A stretch of 64,000 nucleotides of DNA from Brevirhabdus pacifica (GTDB taxonomy: Bacteria; Pseudomonadota; Alphaproteobacteria; Rhodobacterales; Rhodobacteraceae), in contig NZ_PGFI01000011.1 in NCBI RefSeq assembly GCF_002797755.1, forward strand, positions 1,116,001 to 1,180,000, given 5' to 3'. Every line of letters begins with the position of its first letter. Within the stretch, counting starts at the first letter, position 1. Of this stretch, positions 42,365 to 52,794 are shown piece after piece. The position numbers and the translations under genes were made by a program. The notes below the pieces were generated by a model, which saw only the letters and a program-made list of their open reading frames with translations, was not told the origin of the DNA and did no database searches.

Positions 42365-43714
42365 TCAGCTTCCCAGGTTGGTCTCCAGCCATTTTTCCAG
42401 CCAGTGGATGTTGTAGTCGCCCTTCTGGATGTCGGGCTCCTGCAGCAGGGCGTGGAACAGCGGGACGGTGGTGTCGACCCCGTCGACAATCAGTTCGGCC
42501 AGCGCCCGGTGCAAACGCGCCAGCGCCTCGTTGCGGTCGCGACCGTGCACGATCAGCTTGCCGATCAGGCTGTCGTAATAGGGCGGGATCCGGTAGCCGT
42601 CGTAAAGCGCCGAGTCGATCCGAACGCCCAGGCCGCCGGGGGCATGGTACTGGGTGATCTTGCCGGGGCAAGGCGCGAAATTCGGCAGCTTCTCGGCGTT
42701 GATCCGCACCTCGATGGCGTGTCCGTTGATCTCAAGATCGTCCTGGGTGAAGGACATCGGCAGCCCCTCGGCCACGCGGATCTGCTCGCGCACCAGGTCG
42801 ACGCCGAAGATGGCCTCGGTCACCGGGTGCTCGACCTGAAGGCGGGTGTTCATCTCGATGAAGTAGAACTCGCCGTTCTCGTAGAGAAACTCGATCGTGC
42901 CGGCGCCGGCATAGTTGATCGCGGCCACGGCGTCGGCGCAGGTCTTGCCGATGCGGGCGCGGGTCTCGGCGTCGATGCTGGGGCCGGGGGCCTCTTCGAA
43001 GACCTTCTGGTGACGCCGCTGAAGCGAGCAGTCCCGCTCGCCCAGATGTACGGCGTTGCCCTTGCCGTCACCGAAGACCTGGATCTCGATGTGGCGCGGC
43101 GTGCCAAGGTATTTCTCGATATAGACCTCGGGGTTGCCGAAGTTCGACTTGCCCTCGGCGCGCGCGGTGCGGAAGGCGTCGGGCAGCTCCTCGGCGGTGC
43201 GGGCCAGCTTCATGCCGCGTCCGCCGCCGCCGGCAGTGGCCTTGATGATGACCGGGTAGCCGATCTCCTCGGCGACGGTCTGGGCAGTGGCCAGATCGGG
43301 CACGCCGCCCTCGGAGCCGGGCACGCAGGGCACGCCCAGCTTGCGCATGGTTTCCTTGGCGGTGATCTTGTCGCCCATCACCCGGATATGCTCGGACGTG
43401 GGGCCGATGAAGGTGATGTCGTGATCTTCCAGGATCTGCACGAAGTTCTGGTTCTCGGACAGAAAGCCGTAACCGGGGTGCACGGCCTGGGCGCCGGTGA
43501 TCTCGCAGGCCGAGATGATGGCCGGAATCGACAGGTAGCTGTCGGTCGAGGAGGGCGGGCCGATGCAGACGGTCTCGTCGGCCATGCGCACATGCATCGC
43601 GTCGGCGTCGGCGGTGGAATGCACCGCGACCGAACGGATGCCCATTTCGCGGCAGGCGCGGATCACGCGAAGCGCGATCTCGCCGCGGTTGGCGATCAGG
43701 ATCTTTTCAAACAT
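42365..43714 (-). CDS. accC: Acetyl-CoA carboxylase biotin carboxylase subunit
   Basis: 449 aa, full length. Carboxylates the biotin on AccB with ATP and bicarbonate, the first step of fatty-acid synthesis. Motifs: [20 protein letters not shown] at the N-terminus, the ATP loop [14 protein letters not shown] (about 159-172), [34 protein letters not shown] and [17 protein letters not shown]. It lies 14 nt downstream of accB in the same operon. Confidence 0.97.
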   Translation of the reverse strand: MFEKILIANRGEIALRVIRACREMGIRSVAVHSTADADAMHVRMADETVCIGPPSSTDSYLSIPAIISACEITGAQAVHPGYGFLSENQNFVQILEDHDITFIGPTSEHIRVMGDKITAKETMRKLGVPCVPGSEGGVPDLATAQTVAEEIGYPVIIKATAGGGGRGMKLARTAEELPDAFRTARAEGKSNFGNPEVYIEKYLGTPRHIEIQVFGDGKGNAVHLGERDCSLQRRHQKVFEEAPGPSIDAETRARIGKTCADAVAAINYAGAGTIEFLYENGEFYFIEMNTRLQVEHPVTEAIFGVDLVREQIRVAEGLPMSFTQDDLEINGHAIEVRINAEKLPNFAPCPGKITQYHAPGGLGVRIDSALYDGYRIPPYYDSLIGKLIVHGRDRNEALARLHRALAELIVDGVDTTVPLFHALLQEPDIQKGDYNIHWLEKWLETNLGS

Positions 43715-43728
43715 CGGCCGACCCGCGC

Positions 43729-44232
43729 TTATTCGATGATCATCAGCGGCGCGCCGAATTCGACGGCGGCGCCGTCTTCGACAACGATGCGCTTGACGGT
43801 GCCCGCACGGGGGGCGGGAATCTGGTTCATGGTCTTCATCGCCTCGATGATGAGAAGGGTCTGACCCTCGGAGACCTTGTCACCCACCGACACGAAGGCC
43901 GGCGCGCCGGGCTCGCCCTGCAGGTAGACGGTGCCCACCATGGGCGAGGTGACGGCGCCCGGGTGCTGGGCGGGATCATCCGAGGCGGCGGGTGCTGCAG
44001 GTGCCGCAGCGGGGGCGGCGGCCGGTGCGGGCGCGGCGGCGGGGGCCTGGGCAGGGGCCGGTGCGGCCTGAACGTGGCTTACCACTTCCTTGCGGCGCGA
44101 CACGCGCACCTTGAGGCTGTCGTCCTCGCCGTAATCGCGGCGGACCTCCAGCTCGGTCAGGTCGTTTTCGCGCAGAAGCTCGGCCAAAGCCTGAATGAAG
44201 GCCACATCGGCGTCATGAGGTTTGTCTGTCAT
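43729..44232 (-). CDS. accB: Biotin carboxyl carrier protein of acetyl-CoA carboxylase
   Basis: 167 aa. Start ATG 44232 with GAGGATGGG at good spacing. Residues 1-55 form the subunit-interaction domain; 60-90 is an Ala/Pro linker; the biotinyl domain carries [10 protein letters not shown] with the biotin-accepting Lys133. It shuttles carboxylated biotin from AccC to the carboxyltransferase. First gene of the accB-accC(-aat) unit; 222 bp of non-coding sequence precede it. Confidence 0.97.
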   Translation of the reverse strand: MTDKPHDADVAFIQALAELLRENDLTELEVRRDYGEDDSLKVRVSRRKEVVSHVQAAPAPAQAPAAAPAPAAAPAAAPAAPAASDDPAQHPGAVTSPMVGTVYLQGEPGAPAFVSVGDKVSEGQTLLIIEAMKTMNQIPAPRAGTVKRIVVEDGAAVEFGAPLMIIE

Positions 44233-44454
44233 CCCATCCTCGGTCTTTATTGCCCGCAAGCACGGGGGTTTCCCGTAATTTCAGGGCCGTAATTTTTCGG
44301 GTGTATACGTCAGCAGGCACGGGTTGGAAAGCGGTGTCAACGAATTCTGTCCCCTGCCTCGCGCAAACGCGACCCTGCGGCAAGTGTCGCGAAGGGGCGG
44401 GCGGGCCGCCGGGCCATGCGGGCGCGGATGCCCGCCGGCGACGACGCGGGCCGC
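44233..44454. other. Intergenic region between accB and the TetR gene
   Basis: 222 bp, holding the accB promoter on the minus strand. An imperfect hairpin GCCCGC/GCGGGC at 44430-44451 lies just after the TetR gene stop. No gene seen. Confidence 0.3.
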
Positions 44455-45075
44455 TCAGGGGGTCAGCAGCTTGATGTAAAGCGTCTCCAGGAAGGCCTCG
44501 GCCTCGTCGAAATGGGAATCGTCCTGACGGTTCAGCACCATGCGCACCTGGGCGTCGAAATCGGCGTAATGCTGGGTCAGCGCCCAGATCGAGAAGATCA
44601 GGTGATGCGGATCGACGGGCGCGATCTTGCCGGCCTCGATCCAGCCTGCGATCACCTCGGCCTTCCGGTCGACAAGGGCGCGCAGATCGGTCGCAAGGTG
44701 CCCCTCGAACCGGGGGGCGCCCTGAAGGATCTCGTTGGCGAAAAGGCGGCTTTCGCGGGGCATGTCGCGGCTCATCTGAAGTTTGCGCCGGACGTAGTCC
44801 AGGATCTCCTCCTGCGGGTCGCCGTCGGGGTCCAGCGCATGGAGCGGCGCCAGCCACGTGTCCATCAGCCCCGAAAGAAGGGCAATGTGGATGGCCTCCT
44901 TCGAGGGGAAGTAATAAAGCAGGTTGGGCTTGGACAGCCCCGCCGCCGAGGCGATCTGATCCAGCGTCGCCCCCCGGAACCCGAACATGGAAAAGACGCC
45001 CAGGGCGGCGTCGAGGATGATCTGTGTCTTGCGCTGCTGGGTCGGGGTGGGGGGGCGGCTGTCTGCGTCGGTCAT
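44455..45075 (-). CDS. RutR-like TetR family regulator
   Basis: 206 aa. N-terminal helix-turn-helix at about 18-62 (ILDAALGVFSMFGFRGATLD, KPNLLYYFPSKEAIHIALL). The C-terminal domain matches RutR closely: MDTWLAPLHAL, SRLFANEILQGAP, GWIEAGKIAPVDPHHLIFSI and WALTQHYADFDAQV. RutR in E. coli responds to uracil and controls pyrimidine and related genes; here no rut genes are near, and the immediate neighbour is acs, 112 nt upstream on the same strand. Ligand is therefore uncertain. Confidence 0.85.
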   Translation of the reverse strand: MTDADSRPPTPTQQRKTQIILDAALGVFSMFGFRGATLDQIASAAGLSKPNLLYYFPSKEAIHIALLSGLMDTWLAPLHALDPDGDPQEEILDYVRRKLQMSRDMPRESRLFANEILQGAPRFEGHLATDLRALVDRKAEVIAGWIEAGKIAPVDPHHLIFSIWALTQHYADFDAQVRMVLNRQDDSHFDEAEAFLETLYIKLLTP

Positions 45076-45187
45076 GGCGGCTCCGATGGTGGCCGGACCG
45101 GGGGCAGGCAGTCGTGACGGGCCGGGGACAGGGCGCGGATCGGATGCGCCGGTAAGGACGGGCCGGGGAAGTTCCCGGCCCGATGGG

Positions 45188-47143
45188 TCACTTGCGGTTC
45201 ATGCGGTTGGCGATCAGGTCGTCCACGACCTCGGGCTCGGCCAGGGTCGAGGTGTCGCCAAGGCTGCCGAAATCATCCTCGGCCACCTTGCGCAGGATGC
45301 GGCGCATGATCTTGCCCGAGCGGGTCTTGGGCAGGCCCGGCGCGAACTGGATCAGGTCGGGCTTGGCGATGGGGCCGATTTCCTTGCGGACCCATGTCTC
45401 AAGCTCTTTGCGCAGATCTTCGTCGGCGGCCTCGCCGGCCATCAGGGTGACATAGGCGTAGATGCCCTGGCCCTTGATGTCATGGGGGTAGCCCACGACG
45501 GCGGCCTCGGCCACTTTGGGGTGGGCGACCAGCGCGCTTTCGACCTCGGCGGTGCCCATGCGGTGGCCCGAGACGTTGATGACGTCATCGACCCGGCCGG
45601 TGATCCAGTAATAGCCGTCCGCGTCGCGGCGGCAGCCGTCGCCGGTGAAGTAATAGCCCTTGTACTGCTCGAAATAGGTCGAGACGAACCGCTTGTGATC
45701 GCCCCAGACCGTGCGCATCTGGCCGGGCCAGCTGTCGCGGATGCACAGGACGCCTTCGGCCTCGGTGCTGGAGATCTCGGCCCCGCTTTCGGCTTCAAGG
45801 ATCACAGGCTCGATCCCGAAGAAGGGCAGGGTGGCCGATCCGGGCTTGGTGGTGGTGGCACCCGGCAGCGGGGTCAGCAGGTGGCCGCCGGTTTCGGTCT
45901 GCCACCAGGTGTCGACGATGGGCGCACGGCCCTTGCCCACAACGTCGTTATACCAGTTCCAGGCTTCGGGGTTGATCGGCTCACCGACCGTGCCCAGCAC
46001 CTTCAGCGAGGACAGATCGTAAGGCTCGACGAACTCGGGGCCCTTGCCCATCAGCGCGCGGATGGCGGTGGGGGCGGTGTAGAACTGGTTGACCTTGTGC
46101 TTCTCGCAGACGGCCCAGAACCGGCCCGCGTCGGGGTAGGTGGGCACGCCCTCGAACATCAGGGTCGTGGCACCGTTGGCCAGCGGCCCGTAGACGATAT
46201 AGCTGTGGCCCGTGACCCAGCCCACGTCGGCGGTGCACCAGTAGACGTCGCCGTCGTGGTAATCGAATGTGTATTGGTGGGTCATCGCGGCATAGACCAG
46301 ATAACCGCCGCTGGTGTGCACGACGCCCTTGGGCATGCCGGTCGAGCCCGAGGTGTAGAGGATGAACAGCGGATCTTCGGCGTTCATCTCCTCGGGGGGG
46401 CAGTCGTCGCTGACGTCGCCTTCGACCTCGTGCAGCCAGAAATCACGCTCGTTCTCCATCGCGACATCGGCGCCGGTGCGCTGGACGACCAGCATCTTGC
46501 ACTTGTGCTCGACCGTCTCGAAGGCCTTGTCGGCGTTGACCTTGAGGGCCGTGTTGCGGCCGCCGCGCGGGGCTTCGTCGGCGGTGATCAGCACCTTGGC
46601 TTCCGATCCGTTGATCCGGGCGGCCAGCGCGTCGGGCGAGAAGCCGGCGAAGACGATCGAGTGGATGGCACCGATCCGCGCACAGGCCAGCATGGCATAG
46701 GCGGCCTCGGGGATCATCGGCATGTAAAGCACGACCCGGTCGCCCTTTTCGACGCCCAGTTCCTTCAGCACATTGGCAAAGCGGCAGACCGAGCGGTGCA
46801 GCTGCTTGTAGGTAATGTGCTTGGCTTCATCCTCGGGGCTGTCGGGTTCCCAGATGATGGCGGTCTGGTCGCCGCGCTCTTCCAGATGGCGGTCGATGCA
46901 GTTGGCGGCGACGTTCAGGGTGCCGTCCTCGTACCATTTGATCGAGACATCGGGATATTCGTAGGTGACGTTCTTGACCTTGGAATAGGGCTTCATCCAC
47001 TGCAGGCGCTTGCCCTGCTCGCCCCAGAAGGCTGCCGGATCCTTGACCGAGTCGGCATACATCTGGTCATAGGTCGCCTTGTCGGCATGGGCGGCGGCAG
47101 CCATTTCGGCGCTTGGCGGATAGGTTTTGGCGGTGTCGGTCAT
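45188..47143 (-). CDS. acs: Acetyl-CoA synthetase
   Basis: 651 aa, full length. Activates acetate to acetyl-CoA through acetyl-AMP. AMP-binding motif [29 protein letters not shown], the hinge and [17 protein letters not shown], and the C-terminal [14 protein letters not shown] with the Lys that is acetylated in this family. ATG 47143. A CATAAT -10-like box lies 27 bp upstream of the start without a good -35, which would suit an activator-controlled promoter. Neighbouring transporter and sensor genes point to carboxylate metabolism. Confidence 0.97.
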   Translation of the reverse strand: MTDTAKTYPPSAEMAAAAHADKATYDQMYADSVKDPAAFWGEQGKRLQWMKPYSKVKNVTYEYPDVSIKWYEDGTLNVAANCIDRHLEERGDQTAIIWEPDSPEDEAKHITYKQLHRSVCRFANVLKELGVEKGDRVVLYMPMIPEAAYAMLACARIGAIHSIVFAGFSPDALAARINGSEAKVLITADEAPRGGRNTALKVNADKAFETVEHKCKMLVVQRTGADVAMENERDFWLHEVEGDVSDDCPPEEMNAEDPLFILYTSGSTGMPKGVVHTSGGYLVYAAMTHQYTFDYHDGDVYWCTADVGWVTGHSYIVYGPLANGATTLMFEGVPTYPDAGRFWAVCEKHKVNQFYTAPTAIRALMGKGPEFVEPYDLSSLKVLGTVGEPINPEAWNWYNDVVGKGRAPIVDTWWQTETGGHLLTPLPGATTTKPGSATLPFFGIEPVILEAESGAEISSTEAEGVLCIRDSWPGQMRTVWGDHKRFVSTYFEQYKGYYFTGDGCRRDADGYYWITGRVDDVINVSGHRMGTAEVESALVAHPKVAEAAVVGYPHDIKGQGIYAYVTLMAGEAADEDLRKELETWVRKEIGPIAKPDLIQFAPGLPKTRSGKIMRRILRKVAEDDFGSLGDTSTLAEPEVVDDLIANRMNRK

Positions 47144-47308
47144 TGTCCCCCCATTGGATTATGTGGCGTGTTTTGCCTGTCCCTTGCGTCAAGCAATACC
47201 CGAAGGCCGCGCGGCTTCAAGGGGGCAGGGTCGCGGCGGCGTCCCCGGGGCGCCCGTCCGCACCCCGCGAACGGGGGCCGGGCGGGCGGTGTCGGGGGCG
47301 TCCCGGTG

Positions 47309-48058
<750 letters not shown>

Positions 48059-48068
48059 TTCGCGGTCC

Positions 48069-48827
48069 TCATGCCTGGGTTTCGCCAAGGTAGGCTTCCT
48101 TGACCTTGGGGTGGCCCTTGATGTTCTCGGGCGTGTCCTCGACCAGGGGCGTGCCCTGGGCCAGAACTGTGATCCGCTCGGCCAGGCTGAACACGACGTG
48201 CATGTCATGTTCGATGATCGCCATGGTGATGTCGCGGGTGGCCTTGATATGCTTGAGCAGGTCGATCGTGTTGTTGGTATCGGCCCGCGCCATGCCGGCG
48301 GTGGGCTCGTCCAGCAGCAGCAGCTTGGGCTCCTGCACCAGGCACATCGCCATCTCCAGCCGCCGCTTGTCGCCGCGCGACAGGGAGGCCGCGATCATGT
48401 CCCGCTTTTCCAGCATGTTCACGTCATCCAGGATCAGGCGGGCCTTTTCGCGGATTTCCACCTCGTCCTTGACCGACTCATAGGCGTGCATGCGGAACGC
48501 CCCGTCGCGCTTGGCGAAACAGGGGATCATCACATTCTCGAACACGGTCAGATCGCCGAAGATCTCGGGGGTCTGGAAGACCCGGCTGATCCCCATCTGA
48601 TTGATCTCGTGCGGCTTGCGCCCCAGCACCGATTCACCTTGGAAGGTGACCGAACCGGTGTCGGGGATGAGCTTGCCCACCAGGCAGTTGAGAAGGGTGG
48701 ATTTGCCGGCCCCGTTCGGGCCGATGATGGCGTGCACGGTGTTTTCAGCCACGCTGAGGTTGACGTTTCCCAGCGCCTGAAGACCTCCAAAACGTTTTCC
48801 GACGCCTTTTACTTCCAGGATACCCAT
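48069..48827 (-). CDS. ABC transporter ATP-binding protein, LivG type
   Basis: 252 aa. Walker A GPNGAGKSTLLN, the Q-loop and MGISRVFQTPEIFGDLTVFE segment, Walker B KLLLLDEPTAGM. The ABC signature is LSRGDKRRLEMAM instead of the more usual LSYGxQRRLEIA, a modest variation. It pairs with the LivF-type protein, 10 nt downstream, and follows the LivM permease by 12 nt. Confidence 0.92.
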   Translation of the reverse strand: MGILEVKGVGKRFGGLQALGNVNLSVAENTVHAIIGPNGAGKSTLLNCLVGKLIPDTGSVTFQGESVLGRKPHEINQMGISRVFQTPEIFGDLTVFENVMIPCFAKRDGAFRMHAYESVKDEVEIREKARLILDDVNMLEKRDMIAASLSRGDKRRLEMAMCLVQEPKLLLLDEPTAGMARADTNNTIDLLKHIKATRDITMAIIEHDMHVVFSLAERITVLAQGTPLVEDTPENIKGHPKVKEAYLGETQA

Positions 48828-48839
48828 AATGTGCGCTCC

Positions 48840-50054
48840 TTATTCGGCGGGTTGCTTGGCTTTGGCGTCGGGCTCAAGCCCGCCACCCTTGCGATTGTTG
48901 CGCCGGAAGACAAAGCGTCCGATCCGCTGTCCGCCCTCGACCAGCCCGCCGGGCAGGAAGATGACGACCAGCATGAACAAGATGCCCAGGGTCAGGTGCC
49001 AGCCCTTGCCGACGAAGGGGTGGACAATGGCGACGAGGAAATCCTCGGCCCCGTCCGGCATGAACGAAAACCACTGGTGAAGCACATTGTCGTTGATCTT
49101 GGAGAAGATGTTTTCGAAATACTTGATGAAACCGGCGCCCAGGATCGGGCCGATCAGCGTGCCGGCACCGCCAAGGATCGTCATCAGAACGACCTCACCC
49201 GAGGCGGTCCATTGCATGCGCTCGGCGCCCGCAAGCGGGTCCATCGCGGCCAGCAGGCCACCGGCCAGACCGGCATACATGCCCGAGATGACGAAAGCCG
49301 CCAGCGTGTAGGGGCGCGAGTTCAGGCCGGTGTAGTTCAGCCGCTGCTGGTTGGATTTGATTGCCCGAAGCATGATGCCGAAGGGCGAATTGAAAATCCG
49401 GATCGACATGTAGAAGGCCACAAGCAGGATGATCGCACACAGGTAGTAGCCCGCGTTGAAGTCAAAGGACCAACCGCCCATGTCCACGGTATAGGTGGAG
49501 CGCATCGACAGGCCGAAGAAATGCGGCAGGTCGGGCAGGCCGGCGCGGTGGAAGATCTGCGGATCGTCGGTGTAGACCTGAAGGCCCGTCTCGCCGTTGG
49601 TCAGGTTGAACTTCGGGTTCGACAGCACCGAATAGGCCAGCGCAAAGGACATCTGCGCGAAGGCCAGCGTCAGGATCGAGAAGTAGATCCCCGACCGCCG
49701 CAGCGAGATGTAGCCGATCAGCACCGAGAACAGCCCCGCGACGACCACGCTCAGCAGGATGGCGGGCACGACGTTGTAGCTGAGCAGTTTGAACATCCAC
49801 ACCGCCGCGTAGGAACCCACACCCAGAAAGGCGGCGTGACCGAAGGACAGGTAGCCGGTCAGACCGAACAGGATGTTGAACCCGATCGCGAAGATCCCGT
49901 AGATCACGAACCGCTGCATCAGGTCAGGATAGCCCGCGTTGAACTGCGCCATCGCCGAGGCTTCGGGGAAGGGGTTGAGAAGCACCGGCGCCAGCAGGGC
50001 CAGCAGCGCGACGATGATGAGTAGAGCGGTGTCCTTGGACGACAGACCCAGCAT
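48840..50054 (-). CDS. ABC transporter permease, LivM type
   Basis: 404 aa with about ten transmembrane helices. The LivM-family pattern shows in [25 protein letters not shown] and [16 protein letters not shown], and the EAA-like loop region is [20 protein letters not shown]. Longer than typical LivM (about 320-360): a 55-residue periplasmic insertion ([20 protein letters not shown] ...) and a charged C-terminal tail. Starts 3 nt after the LivH gene, so translation is coupled. Confidence 0.9.
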   Translation of the reverse strand: MLGLSSKDTALLIIVALLALLAPVLLNPFPEASAMAQFNAGYPDLMQRFVIYGIFAIGFNILFGLTGYLSFGHAAFLGVGSYAAVWMFKLLSYNVVPAILLSVVVAGLFSVLIGYISLRRSGIYFSILTLAFAQMSFALAYSVLSNPKFNLTNGETGLQVYTDDPQIFHRAGLPDLPHFFGLSMRSTYTVDMGGWSFDFNAGYYLCAIILLVAFYMSIRIFNSPFGIMLRAIKSNQQRLNYTGLNSRPYTLAAFVISGMYAGLAGGLLAAMDPLAGAERMQWTASGEVVLMTILGGAGTLIGPILGAGFIKYFENIFSKINDNVLHQWFSFMPDGAEDFLVAIVHPFVGKGWHLTLGILFMLVVIFLPGGLVEGGQRIGRFVFRRNNRKGGGLEPDAKAKQPAE

Positions 50055-50057
50055 TGA

Positions 50058-51089
50058 TTATTCCTCCATCACGCCTTTGCGGCCCATCAGGCCACGCGGA
50101 CGGGTGAGCAGCACGATGATCGCGACAAGGTAGATGATGATCTGGTTGATCCCCGGCAGGGCCGAAGTCGCCCAGGAGGTCGAGGCAAAGCTTTCAAGGA
50201 TCCCCAGAAGGAACCCCGCCAGCACGGCGCCGGGAAGCGAACCCATGCCGCCGACAACGACCACCACGAAGCTGAGGACCAGAAAGTCCATGCCCATGTG
50301 ATAGTTGGGCGGGTTGATGGGCGTGTACATCACGCCCGCAAGCCCGGCGACGGCGGCCGCGATGCCGAACATCAGTGTGAAGCGGCGGTCGATGTCGATG
50401 CCCAGCATGCCCACCGTCTCGCGGTCGGCCATGCCGGCGCGCACCACCATGCCGAAGGTCGTGTAGCGCAGGAAGCCGAAGACGCCGCCGATGATGATAA
50501 GCGAGAAGGCAAAGTAGATCATCCGCCAGTAGGGATAGATGATCGTGTTGGCGTCGAACCCGATGACCGTGCCGATGTCGAAGGCACCGGCAAGCGCGCG
50601 GGGCGCGGGGGTGGGGATGGGGTTGGCGCCATAGAAATACTTGATGATTTCCTGCAGCACGATGGCCAGACCGAAGGTGACCAGGATCTGATCGGCGTGG
50701 GGCCGCTTGTAGAAATGCTTGATCAGGCCCCGCTCCATCACGAAGCCGACGAAGACCATGACCGGGATCGCGAACAGGATGGCCAGCGGCACCGACCAGT
50801 CGATGATCGCATTGCCCAGCTCGGGTCCGAACCAGTCCACGACATAGGGGGTTTCGACCTTCATGGGGTTGCCCAGAAAGTCGGTCCGCGTCTCATCCAC
50901 TGTCAGGAAGCTGAGGCTGAGGATCCGCTGGAGAAAGACCGCGCAGAATGCGCCGATCATGAAGAGCGCCCCGTGGGCGAAGTTCACGACCCCCAGGGTG
51001 CCGAAGATCAGCGTCAGCCCGAGGGCGATCAGCGCATAGGCCGAGCCCTTGTCCAGGCCGTTGAGAATTTGAAGGATGAAAGCGTCCAT
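50058..51089 (-). CDS. ABC transporter permease, LivH type
   Basis: 343 aa with about eight transmembrane helices. LivH marks: NGLDKGSAYALIALGLTLIF, GTLGVVNFAHGALFMIGAF and VVVVGGMGSLPGAVLAGFLL. A loop of about 45 residues (VDETRTDFLGNPMKVETPYV) near residue 62 is an insertion relative to most LivH proteins. First permease of the cluster, 111 nt after the binding-protein gene. Confidence 0.9.
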   Translation of the reverse strand: MDAFILQILNGLDKGSAYALIALGLTLIFGTLGVVNFAHGALFMIGAFCAVFLQRILSLSFLTVDETRTDFLGNPMKVETPYVVDWFGPELGNAIIDWSVPLAILFAIPVMVFVGFVMERGLIKHFYKRPHADQILVTFGLAIVLQEIIKYFYGANPIPTPAPRALAGAFDIGTVIGFDANTIIYPYWRMIYFAFSLIIIGGVFGFLRYTTFGMVVRAGMADRETVGMLGIDIDRRFTLMFGIAAAVAGLAGVMYTPINPPNYHMGMDFLVLSFVVVVVGGMGSLPGAVLAGFLLGILESFASTSWATSALPGINQIIIYLVAIIVLLTRPRGLMGRKGVMEE

Positions 51090-51200
51090 CTCCCCACCTC
51101 GATGATGTTTGCTGCTGTCGGTCCGCCGCGTCGGGCGCTCGGGACCGAATAGGGGAAAGGCCGCACCGCGGCACGGCCTTTCCTATGAGTCGTGTCGGGC

Positions 51201-52565
51201 TCAGGCGCCGGGGTTGCACTCGCCCAGCTTGGCCTCGGCACCGCCGAACATGGGGTGGTCGGGGGCGTACATGACCTGATCCACGGGCGTGATCTCGACA
51301 ATCTCCAGCGTGTCGTAGGCGCTGGTGGGATTTTCGGCGCCACGCACCACAAGGACGTCCTTGAAGCACTGGTGATCTTCGGCGCGGTAAAGCGTCTTGC
51401 CGTTGCCCAGACCGTCGAATTCGAACCCTTCCAGAGCCTCGGCCACGCCGCAGGGGTTGAAGGTGCCGGCACGTTCGCAGGCGTCGGCATAAAGCAGAAC
51501 CTGTGCATAGCAGGTCTGAGCCGAGTTCGAGGGCGGCTTGCCGTATTTCTCGCCGAACGACTTGACGAACTGCTTGGAGCCTTCGTTGTCGAGCTGCCAG
51601 TTGTAGTTCATCGAGCCCAGAACGCCCTTGATGTTCTCACCGGCACCGGCGGCCATCAGTTCCGAGTAGAGCGGCACGACGATCTTGAAGTCCTTGCCGT
51701 TCACCTGCTTGCTGAGCAGGTCGAACTGGATGGCGTTGGACAGCGAGTTGACCATGTTTCCGCCGTAGTGGTTCAGGACCAGCACGTCGGCGCCCGAGTT
51801 CAGGACCGGCGTGATGTAGGACGAGAAGTCGGTCGAGGCGAGGGGCGTCTTGACGGTGTTGACCGTCTCCCAGCCCAGAGCCTCGGTCGAGGCGACGATC
51901 GACTCTTCCTGGGTCCAGCCCCAGTTGTAGTCCGCCGTCAGGTGGTAGGCGCGGCGATCCGAACCCATTTCCTTGGCCAGCACCGGCGCAAGTGCTGCAC
52001 CCGACATGTAGGCGTTGAAGAAATGGCGGAAGCCGTTGGCCTTGCGGTCCTTGCCGGTGGTGTCGTTGGCATGGGTCAGACCGGCCATGAAGATCACGCC
52101 GGCTTCCTGGCACAGGCCCTGAACGGCCACGGCCACGCCCGAGGACGAGCCGCCGTTGATCATGATGGCGCCGTCTTTTTCGATCATCGACTTGGCCGAT
52201 GCACGGGCGGCGTCGGATTTGGTCTGGGTGTCGCCGGTCACATACTGGACCTTCTTGCCCAGAATGCCGTTGCCCTTCAGCGCCTTGGAGCTGAAGGTGT
52301 TCAGGCAGCCGCCGTCGCCTTCGCCGTTCAGATGCTCGACCGCCAGCTGCTGCGCCAGAAGCTCGTCCGCGCCTTCATCGGCGTAGGGGCCGGTCTGGGG
52401 CACGTTGAAACCCAGCGTGACCGTGCTGCCCTGCGGCGCGTTGGTATAGCCGGAATGGGCCGCGGACCACACCTGGCCGGTGAAGATGGTCGGCATCGCA
52501 AGGCCGGCACCGGCGGCAGCGCCGGTGCGCATAAGGCCACGGCGGGTCAGAATGTTCTTGGACAT
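51201..52565 (-). CDS. ABC transporter substrate-binding protein (type 1 periplasmic fold)
   Basis: 454 aa from ATG 52565, which follows GGGAGGAAA. The leader MSKNILTRRGLMRTGAAAGAG has a twin-arginine-like TRRGLMR, so Tat export is likely. The Peripla_BP_6 fold is clear (TLGFNVPQTGPYADEGADE; VQYVTGDTQTKSDAARASAK; MINGGSSSGVAVAVQGL), and it belongs to the group of urea/amide and branched-chain-type receptors. Several Cys (GGCLNTF, NPCGVAEAL) could form disulfides. First gene of the operon; its promoter overlaps direct repeats described at 52648-52743. The ligand is unknown. Confidence 0.9.
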   Translation of the reverse strand: MSKNILTRRGLMRTGAAAGAGLAMPTIFTGQVWSAAHSGYTNAPQGSTVTLGFNVPQTGPYADEGADELLAQQLAVEHLNGEGDGGCLNTFSSKALKGNGILGKKVQYVTGDTQTKSDAARASAKSMIEKDGAIMINGGSSSGVAVAVQGLCQEAGVIFMAGLTHANDTTGKDRKANGFRHFFNAYMSGAALAPVLAKEMGSDRRAYHLTADYNWGWTQEESIVASTEALGWETVNTVKTPLASTDFSSYITPVLNSGADVLVLNHYGGNMVNSLSNAIQFDLLSKQVNGKDFKIVVPLYSELMAAGAGENIKGVLGSMNYNWQLDNEGSKQFVKSFGEKYGKPPSNSAQTCYAQVLLYADACERAGTFNPCGVAEALEGFEFDGLGNGKTLYRAEDHQCFKDVLVVRGAENPTSAYDTLEIVEITPVDQVMYAPDHPMFGGAEAKLGECNPGA

Positions 52566-52647
52566 CAATTTCCTCCCTTGAGTGTCAGCCGACAGTCAGG
52601 TGTCTCCTCAAACACGTCCGCCGGCACTCCTTTTACAGAGTGAGGGC

Positions 52648-52743
52648 ATTATCGCTTCACAATCGAAAATTTCGCAACAACTCCTTTTTTCGCAACGTTT
52701 TTTTTGTAAATAATTCCACATAGGATTAAGCCAGCTTGTAAAT
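52648..52743. promoter_or_regulatory. Divergent promoter with direct repeats between the ABC operon and scfR
   Basis: On the minus strand TTGCGA (complement of 52672-52677) and GATAAT (complement of 52648-52653), 18 bp apart, form a good promoter for the transporter operon. TTTCGCAAC is repeated exactly at 52670-52678 and 52688-52696, the first copy covering the -35. TTGTAAAT is repeated at 52704-52711 and 52736-52743 on the scfR side. AT-rich throughout. Confidence 0.5.
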
Positions 52744-52794
52744 TGTTTGACGTTTGCCGTCCCGTCGCGCCCCGTTTCGGAAAGGAAAATCCCG

